Below, piece by piece: positions 36,333 to 46,300 of a stretch of 64,000 nucleotides of DNA. Within the stretch, counting starts at the first letter, position 1, and each line of letters starts with the position of its first letter. This stretch comes from Flavobacteriales bacterium (lineage in GTDB: Bacteria; Bacteroidota; Bacteroidia; Flavobacteriales_C; GCA-002722245), in assembly GCA_023251095.1 (NCBI GenBank), contig JAHEZL010000013.1, positions 55,790-119,789 of the forward strand, read 5' to 3'. Under the pieces are notes generated by a model. That model ran no database searches and was not told where the DNA came from. It saw nothing but the letters and a program-made list of their open reading frames with translations. A program made the position numbers and the translations under genes.

Positions 36333-37130
36333 ATGTCGAAAATTAAAAATTTAGTATTGGGTGGTGCCGGAATGATTGGTTCTCATTTATGCGATTTTTT
36401 GCGCAGTAAAGGAGAAGAGGTAATCAGTTTGGATTTGTTGACAGGTTTCGACTTGAGAAAAGACGATTTGAATAAATACAAGGATGTTGATTTCGTTTGG
36501 TTTTTAGCCTGGGATGTGGGTGGATCAAAATACCTTACCGATAAAAATAATTTCATTTCGATCATCAAAAATAACACGCAGATCTGCGAAAGAGTTTTTC
36601 AGTTTCTGGAAGATACGCGTATCCCGTTTTTATTTGCCAGCACTCAGTTGGCTGCTCCCGACAATGTTTATGGCGTAACTAAATTGTTGGGTGAAAACTG
36701 GACGAAAGCATTGGGTGGAAAAATCGTGAGATTCTGGAATGTTTACGGTTGGGAAGATCCCGGTGAACGTTCGCATGTGATTACAGATATGGTGCTCAAC
36801 GGATTAAAAGACAAGCACATTAAAATACTCACCAACGGAGAAGAAGAGCGTCAGTTTATTCACGCGGAAGATTGTGTGAGAAATCTGCACAGCATTAAAA
36901 ATCTGGAAGGAGAAGAGTTTGATTTGTCCAGCGGCAAATGGGTTTCCATAAAAGGATTGGCTCAGGTTATTGCAGATAAGTTGGGAGCAACAGTTGCTGT
37001 AGGAACCGTAAAAGGCTATAACAATCGGATGGATCCTAAACACAACGTTCACCTTTTTAAATTTGAATACGATTTAGAAACCGGAATTGCAGAAGTAATT
37101 GAACAAGGAAAGAAGTACTTGTCTCGCTAA
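36333..37130 (+). CDS. NAD-dependent epimerase/dehydratase family protein
   Basis: A 265-residue extended SDR. The cofactor loop is VLGGAGMIGSHLCDFL, the active site is the YGVTKLLGENW Tyr-Lys pair, and RFWNVYGWEDPG plus RQFIHAEDCVRNL match the sugar-nucleotide epimerase family. It is shorter than typical UDP-sugar epimerases (about 310-340 residues), mainly in the C-terminal substrate part. It is alone here, away from the glycan locus, so the substrate is not clear. Confidence 0.82.
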   Translation: MSKIKNLVLGGAGMIGSHLCDFLRSKGEEVISLDLLTGFDLRKDDLNKYKDVDFVWFLAWDVGGSKYLTDKNNFISIIKNNTQICERVFQFLEDTRIPFLFASTQLAAPDNVYGVTKLLGENWTKALGGKIVRFWNVYGWEDPGERSHVITDMVLNGLKDKHIKILTNGEEERQFIHAEDCVRNLHSIKNLEGEEFDLSSGKWVSIKGLAQVIADKLGATVAVGTVKGYNNRMDPKHNVHLFKFEYDLETGIAEVIEQGKKYLSR

Positions 37131-37206
37131 TTTCTTATTTTAAGATGTGTCAAATTAATATTAGATTTAGCCTGATAAATTCACCTATTTTTCAAAAGTT
37201 GTTATA

Positions 37207-37587
37207 ATGCCGAAAATAATAATACTGTCGTTATTTATTCTTTTCTTTTTTGCATGTAAAAAGACAACCTCCTATCAGGTGGTGGTTTACAACGATTCCA
37301 GTGAGCAATTAAAAGTGAAAGTATATTCTCACCTTACTTTAAAAACCGATTCTTTTATTGTGAATTCTCTTTCGCAGCATGAAGTTTTTTTTAAAGAGGA
37401 GGATGGAACCAATTTCACTTACGATTGCACAACAACGCTCGATTCTCTTTTTACTTATTCGGCTACCAATAAAATGAAAGTAAAAGTAGGTAAAGCAAGT
37501 TTGTGGGAATATTTTCCCAATGCAGGATCTTATAAAGAAGAGCACCGTTGTACGCTGTATATAGGTAAAGGCGATACGATAAAATAA
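37207..37587 (+). CDS. Small predicted lipoprotein, unknown
   Basis: A 126-residue protein with a lipobox (LFILFFFACKK, Cys at 17), so it is probably a membrane-anchored lipoprotein. The mature part is beta-rich (YQVVVYNDSSEQLKVKVYS) and has two further cysteines near 76 and 118. I recognise no family. It ends 24 bases before the amino acid permease and may share its transcript. Confidence 0.65.
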   Translation: MPKIIILSLFILFFFACKKTTSYQVVVYNDSSEQLKVKVYSHLTLKTDSFIVNSLSQHEVFFKEEDGTNFTYDCTTTLDSLFTYSATNKMKVKVGKASLWEYFPNAGSYKEEHRCTLYIGKGDTIK

Positions 37588-37611
37588 TTCAGAACTAAAA
37601 AATACGGGTAA

Positions 37612-39126
37612 ATGGGACTTTCTATTTTCAGAAGAAAATCATTAGATAAATTAATTGCGGAAGCCGATGATTCCGAAAAAGGTTTTAAAAGAACTTTAAG
37701 TGCCTGGGGCCTGATTGCTTTAGGGATTGGCGCTGTGATTGGTGCCGGACTTTTTGTGCGAACTGCAGCAGCCATTGCAAATAATGCCGGGCCATCGGTA
37801 ACAATAGGCTTTATAATTGCCGGAATTGGTTGTGCTTTGGCGGGTTTGTGTTATGCCGAATTTGCTTCAATGATTCCCATTTCCGGAAGTGCTTACACCT
37901 ATAGTTATGCCACAATGGGAGAGTTGGTGGCGTGGATCATTGGCTGGGATTTAATTTTAGAATATGCTATTGGTGCGGCCACTGTAAGTATTGCCTGGAG
38001 TGAATATTTAAATACGCTGCTGGGTTATTTCACCGTGGGAGGAAAGCCTTTGCATATTCCTTATGAATGGAGCCATTCACCTTTTGAGGTTTTAAAAAAC
38101 AGTGCCGGTGTTGAGGTGGCTCATGGAATAATGAATATACCCGCTTTGTTTATTGTTTTTGTGATCACTCTTTTGCTGATCCGGGGAATGAAGGAATCGG
38201 CTTTTGTAAATGGAGTAATTGTAATTACCAAAGTAACAATCGTGATCATGGTGATTGTGTTGGGTTGGTCTTTCATAAATCCTGCAAATCATACTCCTTA
38301 CATTCCTCAGGAAACAATCTTTCAGGATGCCCAGGGTGTGAGTCATAATTTTGGCGGTATTATGGGAATACTAGGTGCAGCAGGAGTAGTATTTTTTGCT
38401 TTTGTAGGTTTTGATGCGGTATCCACTGCTGCACAGGAAGCAAAAAATCCGAAAAGGGATATGCCTATTGGTATTTTAGGATCTTTGGCTATTTGTACAG
38501 TATTGTACATTTTGTTTGCCCATGTATTATCGGGATTGGCAACAGTGGAAGATTTCAGGACCAATGGAAAAGAGGCTTCGGTGGCCTTTGCTATTCAAAC
38601 ATACATGACCGGTTATGGCTGGCTTGGGAAATTAATTACGGTAGCCATTTTAGCCGGATTTTCTTCTGTAATTCTGGTATTGTTGATGGGACAGTCGAGA
38701 GTGTTTTATTCTATGGGTCGCGACGGCTTGGTGCCTAAAGTATTTTCAGATCTTCATCCAAAATTCCGTACACCTTACAAATCCAATCTGATATTCTTTG
38801 CTTTTGTTGGCTTGTTTGCAGCTTTTGTGCCCGGAGAAATTGTGGGAGAAATGTGCAGTATCGGGACTTTATTTGCTTTTATACTGGTGTGTGCCGGCGT
38901 GTGGATTATGAGAGTAAAGCGTCCTGATATCCAGCGTCAATTCAAAACCCCATTGGTTCCCTTGGTTCCTATTTTAGGAATTATAGTTTGCGGAGCAATG
39001 ATTTACGGATTGGGATTAACCAACTGGATTCGTTTACTGGTGTGGATGGGAATAGGTATTGTGGTGTACTTTGCTTACAGCAGAAAAAAGAGTCATCTCA
39101 ATAATAATTCTGATAGCGGAGAATAG
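37612..39126 (+). CDS. APC-superfamily amino acid permease
   Basis: A 504-residue inner-membrane transporter with about 12 helices. The N-terminus (LSAWGLIALGIGAVIGAGLF) is the unwound TM1 motif that binds the amino acid backbone, and GFDAVSTAAQEAKNPKRDMP and RVFYSMGRDGLVPKVFSDLHP are strong marks of the cationic-amino-acid-type subgroup (YfnA-like). The hydrophilic ends and length fit. The exact substrate is not readable. Confidence 0.9.
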   Translation: MGLSIFRRKSLDKLIAEADDSEKGFKRTLSAWGLIALGIGAVIGAGLFVRTAAAIANNAGPSVTIGFIIAGIGCALAGLCYAEFASMIPISGSAYTYSYATMGELVAWIIGWDLILEYAIGAATVSIAWSEYLNTLLGYFTVGGKPLHIPYEWSHSPFEVLKNSAGVEVAHGIMNIPALFIVFVITLLLIRGMKESAFVNGVIVITKVTIVIMVIVLGWSFINPANHTPYIPQETIFQDAQGVSHNFGGIMGILGAAGVVFFAFVGFDAVSTAAQEAKNPKRDMPIGILGSLAICTVLYILFAHVLSGLATVEDFRTNGKEASVAFAIQTYMTGYGWLGKLITVAILAGFSSVILVLLMGQSRVFYSMGRDGLVPKVFSDLHPKFRTPYKSNLIFFAFVGLFAAFVPGEIVGEMCSIGTLFAFILVCAGVWIMRVKRPDIQRQFKTPLVPLVPILGIIVCGAMIYGLGLTNWIRLLVWMGIGIVVYFAYSRKKSHLNNNSDSGE

Positions 39127-39134
39127 TTTGCTGC

Positions 39135-39163
39135 TTGCAGATTGAAACTTTTTTCTTATTTTG
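39135..39163 (+). promoter_or_regulatory. Candidate promoter for the XRE-S24 regulator
   Basis: TTG at 39135-39137, an 18-base spacer, TTATTTTG at 39156-39163 (one mismatch from TAnnTTTG). The ATG is at 39204. Confidence 0.35.
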
Positions 39164-39203
39164 GTAAAAAACAAATCATTTTAATGGTTAAAAATTTATC
39201 AAA

Positions 39204-40001
39204 ATGAATTTCTTCTCTACCAATTTAAAAGCATTGCGCAAGCGCAAAAAACTTTCTCAGGAAGACATGGCCGAACAAATAGGCATCACTCGTTCGAGTC
39301 AGAGTGCTTATGAAGTGGGCAATGCAGAACCTAATTTTGATACCCTCCTCAAAATTTCAAAATTCTTCAATTTCCCTGTCGATATTTTATTGAAGGAAGA
39401 TTTATCCACCTATTCCGAATTGCGTTTACAAAATATTGAAAACGGTTATGAAATAGATATTACCGGTCGCCAGTTGCGCGTACTCACCACTACCGTAGAT
39501 GAAAATAATGAAGAGAATATTGAACTGGTTCCGATAGGAGCGAAAGCCGGTTATACCGCAGGCTATTCTGATCCCGAATACATAAAAGTGTTGCCCACTT
39601 TTCAATTGCCATTTTTATCCAAACAGAAAAAATACCGCACTTTTCCCATCAATGGAGATTCCATGCCGCCTGTTGCTCATGGTTCATACGTGACCGGTGA
39701 ATTTGTTCAGAACTGGGAATACATTCAATCGGGTTATCCTTACATCATCATCACTAAGGACGATGGCATAGTTTTTAAAGTAGCTTACAATCACATCAAG
39801 GATAAAAAAACTTTGCTGCTTTGTTCAACCAATCCCGAATATCAGCCGTATGAAATATCAATAGCCGATGTGTTGGAAGTTTGGAAGTTCACCAATTACA
39901 TTAGTTCTCAATTGCCCGAACCTAATTTGTCGAGAGATAAACTTGCGGAAACAGTATTGCAACTGCAAAAGGACATGGCGTATTTGAAGAAGAAAGTTTA
40001 A
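39204..40001 (+). CDS. XRE-family regulator with S24 (LexA-like) peptidase domain
   Basis: A 265-residue DNA-binding regulator. Residues about 1-65 are a Cro/CI helix-turn-helix (LKALRKRKKLSQEDMAEQIG, SQSAYEVGNAEP). Residues about 110-230 resemble S24 peptidases: AKAGYTAGY for a cleavage-type Ala-Gly, NGDSMPPVAHGSYV with the Ser nucleophile, and DDGIVFKVAYN with the Lys. It ends in a short helix (LAETVLQLQKDMAYLKKKV). It could self-cleave under stress or use the domain only as a sensor. It lies 21 bases before a TonB receptor gene and may control it. Confidence 0.85.
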   Translation: MNFFSTNLKALRKRKKLSQEDMAEQIGITRSSQSAYEVGNAEPNFDTLLKISKFFNFPVDILLKEDLSTYSELRLQNIENGYEIDITGRQLRVLTTTVDENNEENIELVPIGAKAGYTAGYSDPEYIKVLPTFQLPFLSKQKKYRTFPINGDSMPPVAHGSYVTGEFVQNWEYIQSGYPYIIITKDDGIVFKVAYNHIKDKKTLLLCSTNPEYQPYEISIADVLEVWKFTNYISSQLPEPNLSRDKLAETVLQLQKDMAYLKKKV

Positions 40002-40022
40002 AAAAGAACAGGTTGTTTATGT

Positions 40023-42311
40023 TTGGCGCAGTTGAAAAAAAATCTTTCCATATTGTTCCTGCTTTTTGCTGCCCTGTGTTGTGCCCAAAAACACACTGTG
40101 AGCGGTTATGTATATGATTTAAAAACGCATGAAAGTATTATTGGTGCCGGTGTTTTTGATCAGCGCAGTTCAAGTGGAAATACCAGTAACGCCTACGGAT
40201 TTTATTCCGTCACCTTAAAAAAAGATTCAGCCGAATTGCTTTTTTCTTATCAGGGTTATGAATCATTGACGATTTCTGTAATCAGTAAAAAAGATACGGC
40301 AGTCAATGTTTACCTGAATCCTGTAGTTTTAAAAACAGAGGAAATAAAAATCATCAGATCAAAAAAAAATGAAGCAGAGAAGGCCAGCGGTACTACAATG
40401 AGTCAGCTGAAAATTGATCCTAAAAAATTAAATTCACTTCCTTCTTTTGCAGGAGAAGCCGATCCCTTAAAAGTTTTACAATTGATGCCGGGCGTGCAGC
40501 GCGGACAAGAAGGAACCAACGGTATGTTCATCAGGGGCGGAACGGTAGATCAGAATTTGATTTTACTGGATGATGCTCCGGTTTATAATGCCGGACATTT
40601 ACTAGGATTTTTCTCGGTATTCAATAATGATGCATTGAAAGATGTAAAGCTGGTGAAAGGCGGATTTGATGCCGAGTATGGCGGTCGCTTATCATCGGTG
40701 GTGGATATACGCATGGATGATGGCAATATGAAAGAACATCAGGTGCAAGGAAGTGTGGGTTTGTTGTCTTCCCGAATTACTGTGCAGGGACCTTTAAAAA
40801 AAGATACCATTTCCTATATGATAGGGGCGAGGCGATCGTATCTGGATCAGTTGTCGAAAGTGGTGAATTTCCCCGTGCCTTATTACTTCTACGATCTCAA
40901 CGGGAAAATCAATTATAAAGTAAATTCAAAAACCAGAATTTATCTGAGTGCTTATTTTGGAAATGATATTCTCAATATTGATAAAAGCATGCGCGATCAA
41001 TACAGAGATATTGCCGGCTTCGGATTTAATCTGTTGAACTCCACAGCAACATTAAGGGTAAACCGAAAACACAGTTCCAAGCTCTTTGCAAATTATTCCT
41101 TGATTCATACTCAGTTTGGTTATGATGTAAAAGGTGATTTCAGCGGTAATTCAATTTTGGTGCGTTCTACCATCAGCGATTGGGGATTAAAAGCCGATTA
41201 TACCTATTATCAAAGCAATGCCCACACTATTAAGTTTGGCGTTTTTGCCGTGCAGCATGTTTTCACTCCCAATTTTATCAGTACCACCGGTGAGATAACA
41301 GAGTTTATTAAGAGTAGAAATCCTCAACCGATTTATATGACGGAGTATGCAAGTTATATTTCCGATCAATATAAGGTGAATGAAAAACTCACATTGAATT
41401 TTGGTTTGCGACTCTCGGGAGCGCTGGTGCAAGCTACTTCTTATGCAGGATTGGAACCCCGGTTTTCGGGAAGTTATAGTCTGACTAAGAATTTTTTCTG
41501 GAAAGCAAGTTATTCGCGCATGAGGCAATACATGCATCTGGTGTCGAGTTCAACCGTGAGTTTGCCAACCGATTTGTGGTATCCCGTTACAAAAGCTGTT
41601 AAGCCTTTGGTGTCCGATCAATACGCTACAGGTTTTGAGCTGGCCTTACCAAAAATCAGAAGTAAAATTACTACAGAGGCTTATTACAAAAACATGAGTA
41701 ATCTGATTGAGTTTAAAGAAGGCGCTCAGATTTTACTCAATGATAATTTTGAAAAGGAATTACTCACCGGCACAGGAGAAGCTTACGGAATGGAATTTAT
41801 GTTTCAGCGCTTTGCCGGAAAATGGAGCGGATGGGTGAGTTATACTTTGTCGTGGTCAACCCGTCATTTTGATGGATTGAACGGAGGTAAAACTTATTTT
41901 GCAAAATTCGACAGGCGGCATGATTTATCAATCGTGTTGAATTACCAACCCAGCGCCAAATGGCAATTTTCTGCAGTGTGGGTGTATATGACGGGTGCGC
42001 GCTTTACGCCTCAGATCGGACAATATTTTATGCCGAATGCCTCACTCACCAACGTTGATATTTTGCCTATTTATACTGCGCGAAATGCGGTGACCATGTC
42101 GCCAACACATCGTTTGGATATCAGTGCAACGCGATCATCTGATCCGAATAAAAAATTTAAATACGATTTGGTTTTTGGCATTTATAATGTGTACAACAGA
42201 ACCAGTCCGTTTTTGGTAGAGATAGCACGTTCCACCAACGGATCTCTGGTTTATCAGCAGCCCGGTTTATTTGGAATAGTTCCTTATTTCGCTTTTAATT
42301 TTAAAATATGA
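40023..42311 (+). CDS. TonB-dependent receptor of the DUF4249-paired type
   Basis: Outer-membrane receptor of about 762 residues. TTG start, signal peptide (LSILFLLFAALCCAQ), carboxypeptidase-like domain (VSGYVYDLKTHESIIGAGVF) at about 25-110, plug with MFIRGGTVDQNLILLDDAPVY and GGFDAEYGGRLSSVVDIRMD, and a long beta-barrel ending in an aromatic strand (VPYFAFNFKI). It is a paralog of the receptor at 53.4-55.8 kb. The lipoprotein gene that follows overlaps its stop by four bases, giving a receptor-lipoprotein pair. Ligand unknown. Confidence 0.9.
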   Translation: MAQLKKNLSILFLLFAALCCAQKHTVSGYVYDLKTHESIIGAGVFDQRSSSGNTSNAYGFYSVTLKKDSAELLFSYQGYESLTISVISKKDTAVNVYLNPVVLKTEEIKIIRSKKNEAEKASGTTMSQLKIDPKKLNSLPSFAGEADPLKVLQLMPGVQRGQEGTNGMFIRGGTVDQNLILLDDAPVYNAGHLLGFFSVFNNDALKDVKLVKGGFDAEYGGRLSSVVDIRMDDGNMKEHQVQGSVGLLSSRITVQGPLKKDTISYMIGARRSYLDQLSKVVNFPVPYYFYDLNGKINYKVNSKTRIYLSAYFGNDILNIDKSMRDQYRDIAGFGFNLLNSTATLRVNRKHSSKLFANYSLIHTQFGYDVKGDFSGNSILVRSTISDWGLKADYTYYQSNAHTIKFGVFAVQHVFTPNFISTTGEITEFIKSRNPQPIYMTEYASYISDQYKVNEKLTLNFGLRLSGALVQATSYAGLEPRFSGSYSLTKNFFWKASYSRMRQYMHLVSSSTVSLPTDLWYPVTKAVKPLVSDQYATGFELALPKIRSKITTEAYYKNMSNLIEFKEGAQILLNDNFEKELLTGTGEAYGMEFMFQRFAGKWSGWVSYTLSWSTRHFDGLNGGKTYFAKFDRRHDLSIVLNYQPSAKWQFSAVWVYMTGARFTPQIGQYFMPNASLTNVDILPIYTARNAVTMSPTHRLDISATRSSDPNKKFKYDLVFGIYNVYNRTSPFLVEIARSTNGSLVYQQPGLFGIVPYFAFNFKI

Positions 42312-43189
42312 AACAGCTGTTATACATATTGTGTTCATTGGTATTACTGGTTTATTCCTGTAAGCCTGCACCTTTGGATATTGATGTTAAGCCACAATCA
42401 CCAAAACTGATTATTGCTTCGCAAATCATTCCGTCAACAGTGATGGCGGTATTGCTTACGCGAAGTTTTTCGGCTTTGGAACAAGGAACTTTTGTGAATG
42501 GAACAGGAGAAGTGTCGCCTGATTTCATTGATAAAATAATTGTGCAGAATGCTTTGGTTACCGTAAGTTACGGCGATATCATTGATACGCTTTACGGAGT
42601 AGATACCATTCCCGGAGTTTATGTAAGTGCAAAAACTTTACAAATTCCTCATCAGACTTATACTTTACATGTGTATGATCCAAAATTAAATGAATCGGTT
42701 TCAGCGCAAACACAAATGCTTCCGGCTGTTAAAATCGACACTGTTTTTCCTATAGGTAAAACAGATTCCACCGTGTCTTTGAAATTTCGTTTTACAGATT
42801 TGCCCGGTCAGAACTGGTATTTATTCAATGTGTATAAAGCAAGTGAAAAATCGGGTGTAGCCAATCTGGATGTGAATACCGTTCCTTTTGCAGTTGGAGA
42901 AAATCAGTTGTTGCAATCGCAGCTGATCACGGATTTGGTGTACAATCAAAACCAGATAGAAATTACCACTACAGTGCCGGGCGTGTCTCCGAGTGATACC
43001 ATAGGAATCACTTTTGCCAATATTACCGAAGGGCATTTTTTGTTTTTAAGTGCGCAAAGCGGTACCGGAGATTTGTTCGGACAGTTTTTTCATGAACCCG
43101 TAAATATTCCTACCAACGTTGTAAATGGTTTTGGTTATTTCAGTGCTTACGATCCCGACGTAAAGGTGATCGACCTGAATAAGTATTAA
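42308..43189 (+). CDS. DUF4249-like lipoprotein paired with the TonB receptor
   Basis: A 293-residue lipoprotein (lipobox LLVYSC, Cys at 18). The first domain (PKLIIASQIIPSTVMAVLL) and the overall beta-rich build resemble DUF4249 proteins, which in Bacteroidota usually sit beside TonB receptors and may act as surface lids or partners. Similarity to the clearer DUF4249 at 52.6 kb is mainly in layout, so the family call is tentative. Overlap ATGA with the receptor gene shows coupled translation. Confidence 0.7.
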   Translation: MKQLLYILCSLVLLVYSCKPAPLDIDVKPQSPKLIIASQIIPSTVMAVLLTRSFSALEQGTFVNGTGEVSPDFIDKIIVQNALVTVSYGDIIDTLYGVDTIPGVYVSAKTLQIPHQTYTLHVYDPKLNESVSAQTQMLPAVKIDTVFPIGKTDSTVSLKFRFTDLPGQNWYLFNVYKASEKSGVANLDVNTVPFAVGENQLLQSQLITDLVYNQNQIEITTTVPGVSPSDTIGITFANITEGHFLFLSAQSGTGDLFGQFFHEPVNIPTNVVNGFGYFSAYDPDVKVIDLNKY

Positions 43190-43377
43190 CATTTTTCCCC
43201 CGATAAGAGTATAATTTATAAATCATAAAGTCGACAGGGCTTTGGGGCTTGAATTATATTGTTAAAAGTACACTTAGTTGCAAAAATTAATTTTGAATAC
43301 AGAGGTTTAGTATATATATTAGTGTAAATAGTACAATTACAAACGGTTATTTCATCGACCAAAAACCCCTGTAAGTC
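43190..43377. other. Intergenic leader region of the GH81 gene
   Basis: 188 bases without a gene. I see an exact TAnnTTTG box at 43288 and a GTGTAAATAGTACAATTAC stretch, no terminator for the pair before it, and no tRNA or riboswitch. Confidence 0.5.
43288..43295 (+). promoter_or_regulatory. Perfect TAnnTTTG box before the GH81 gene
   Basis: TAATTTTG, an exact -7 match, 82 bases before the ATG at 43378. No TTG lies at the usual distance upstream, so the call is weak. Confidence 0.3.
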
Positions 43378-46300
43378 ATGATGAACAACGTTTACATAAA
43401 AAAAATGCCTTTAGCCGATCTTAGGATTTTTACTTTCCTGATGATGGGCGTGTCCTTTTTATTTTCTTTTAATGAATTATCCGCTCAGCAAAAAACGCCC
43501 GGAGGCGGAGCAGGAAGTTATAATTTAACGGAACCTACCGGAAATGCCGTTAATTATGGTCCTATCGGTTTTGGTAATGAAATCTTTGCCAAAAAGGGAG
43601 CGACCTATCCCGGTCCTTTCCAAACCCACAACTGGTGGAACTCTGCTTTGTGGAATGTTCAGTACGGAAGACAGTTTGGTGGTGACATGGTCAATTCGAA
43701 ACCCATGTTTCCTTTGCCATTAATGATGCATGTCATCGGAAGCGGAATTCAATTCGGTTACCGTACTTTGGATCAGCAAACAGAAGACGGACTTACCCAA
43801 ACGCCGGGAGCCAATGCAAGAATTACCGATGTTGGCGGAAAAGCCTACGATTTAAATATGGGTATTGACGGCAATGTTGGTTCAACCAGCAATGTGATTG
43901 CCGATTATGGCGACTGGCATGCTAAATTCGAGCAGCATTTTGGCGCTACTACAATGTTTACCACAGTTGCTAAAGGAAATCCTTTTGTTTTCTTTGAGGT
44001 TACCGGAGCAGGAGCAAATGTTGTTTTCAATACCAATAATGAAGAGAGTCAGCCTAGAATTGTAGCCAAATCGAACAATTCATTGTTGTTCAATATTTAT
44101 CCCGATACGATCATTAAAAACGGACCGCGAAAATCTAAAAAACATCCCGAAGGATTTTATGCTTTTTATTTTCCTGATGGAACCATGCTGGCGGGTAATG
44201 ACAATAATTATAAATTGGTTGCAGATTGGAATGTCAATGAAATTATTGGTGGTCCTTTAAAAGTAAAATTACCGGGAGATGGTACAGGAACTTTTTCCAT
44301 GTCGGTAATGCCCGATGGTAATTTAAGTACGCTGAAATTGTTTGAACCACATGGTTATTGTAAAATAACCGATACGCGTTTTACTTACGCTTATAATCCT
44401 GCAACAGCGCGTGTCACCAATACTTTTACTGTTTCAACAACTCCTTTCGACAGCCATGCAAATGTGGGGACCATGCAGGTTCTTTTTCGTCACCAATATT
44501 TGTATTCTCCCGAGGCACTAGGAGGAGGGACAGGTTTATCTTATTACGGTCCGAAAGGCGAGGCTAAAATAATTGAAGGAAATGTGTTTAATGATATAAT
44601 GACGTACTATGGCTCCGTCCCTGAATTAGGCAAAGCCGCCAAAAGATTTAATGAAGCTCAAATTGTTAGTCTGGTCAATGGCTTGTTTGCCTTTTCTCAA
44701 TACGGAGCTTATAAAACAGCCAATTACGACGATTATAATTATTTCCGATCTATTGCCATTTGGACTCAGGCTGCTGAAATAGCCCATCAAATAAAGCGTC
44801 CGGATTTACGAGATAATTTGTTGGATCACGCTAAAATGGTCATTGAAGATTTTTTAAAATCTCCCGATGGTGATAACATCGCAACAGTGTACAGTCCCGA
44901 AGTAAATTTCATGACCACCTTTCCCAATTCCTTTAACTCTTATGCAGGGATGTATGATTATCACTTTGTGGTATCGTATATGGCTTACGCCTGCGGAATG
45001 GTAGCCAAGTTTGAAAAAATCCGCTCCGGAAATCTCGATTGGGTGCAACAATACAAACCAATGGTGGATTTAATGATTCGCAATATTGATGATTACAGAA
45101 GAGAGATGACTGCGCCTTCAGATCCCAAAGCTCCATGGTTTCCGTACTTGCGTTATTTCGATCCTTATGCGGGTCACTCGTGGTTTGCCAATTATTGCGA
45201 GGCACAGGAAGCGGTGAGTGAATCGGTGTTGTTTGCTACCGGCGCTATGATGTGGGGAGATGTTACCGACAATGATTCTTTGCGCGATATGGGCGCGATG
45301 TTGTATGTCACCGAAAGTGAAGCAGGCCGACAATACTGGTTCAACTACGACAATGCAGATTGTATTAAAGGTGATTTCGCTACCGATTATCCAAGCACAC
45401 ATGCGGGTATTGTAGAAGAAGACGGTTATATGTATTCTACTTTTTATGATCCCACACAACCCAACACTGCTGTTGCTATTCATCGCGCGAGCATTATGCC
45501 AATCACAGGTTCTTCGGTTTGGCTGGGAACGAGTACTTCCGGTATCGACAGGGATATAGCTTCTTTCAATGCGCGACAGGGAGGATTTAATTTTGCAGCC
45601 AATACCTGGTCGAATGAAATTCTGGCTTATCAGGCTCTTTCCAATGCACAGGCAGCCCGAGCGATATATGATCAGAATGTGTGGAGCGGGAATCCTCCTG
45701 CACAGTCTCTGGATCAAATGCTTTTTCCGGTGGTGGATGAGCACTGGATTGCAACGCTCGACAGTGTTGGAAATTTTGATCCTACCGTGCAAGGGGATAT
45801 TCCGTTTTTCAGCGTTTTTGTAAAAGATACCTGTAACACAAAAATGCGTCATTACATGATGTATAATTCGCCGGGAGTTGGACCGAATCATATGAGGCGA
45901 ACAGTGAAATTTACCGATGGAACCTGTTGGGATTTGCCCGAAGATACGCTGATTGTATATAAATTAATCGCTCCTGATACTATTAAAACGATCACTGCTA
46001 CTGGAGGTGCATGTGAATCTGATTCGGTAAAAATTTCAATTACGTCGGATATTTGTCCGAGCAGAAATCCAGCTGCGTATTACCAATACTCTACAAATAA
46101 TATCACCTGGAAAACATTGTATAATGTAGCAACCATTAAAGATTCAATGACGGTTTCTTTTGTTCCGAATACAGCAGGTAATTATTATTTCAGGGCAATT
46201 ATGATTGGCGATAGTGTACCGGGTTTGATGTGTAATGCGCACAATCGGGATACCTCCTCAGTTACAATGCTTACTGTGAATAGTTGTTGTCCTTTGAAAA

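Noticed and set aside
39290..39310. GTTCGAGTC stretch resembling a tRNA T-loop
   Set aside because: It is inside the XRE helix-turn-helix coding sequence and has no acceptor or anticodon stem around it.
45118..45891. A 257-residue minus-strand reading frame inside the GH81 gene
   Set aside because: It is rich in Arg, His, Ile and Cys with no motif or start context, and lies fully opposite the conserved GH81 domain.
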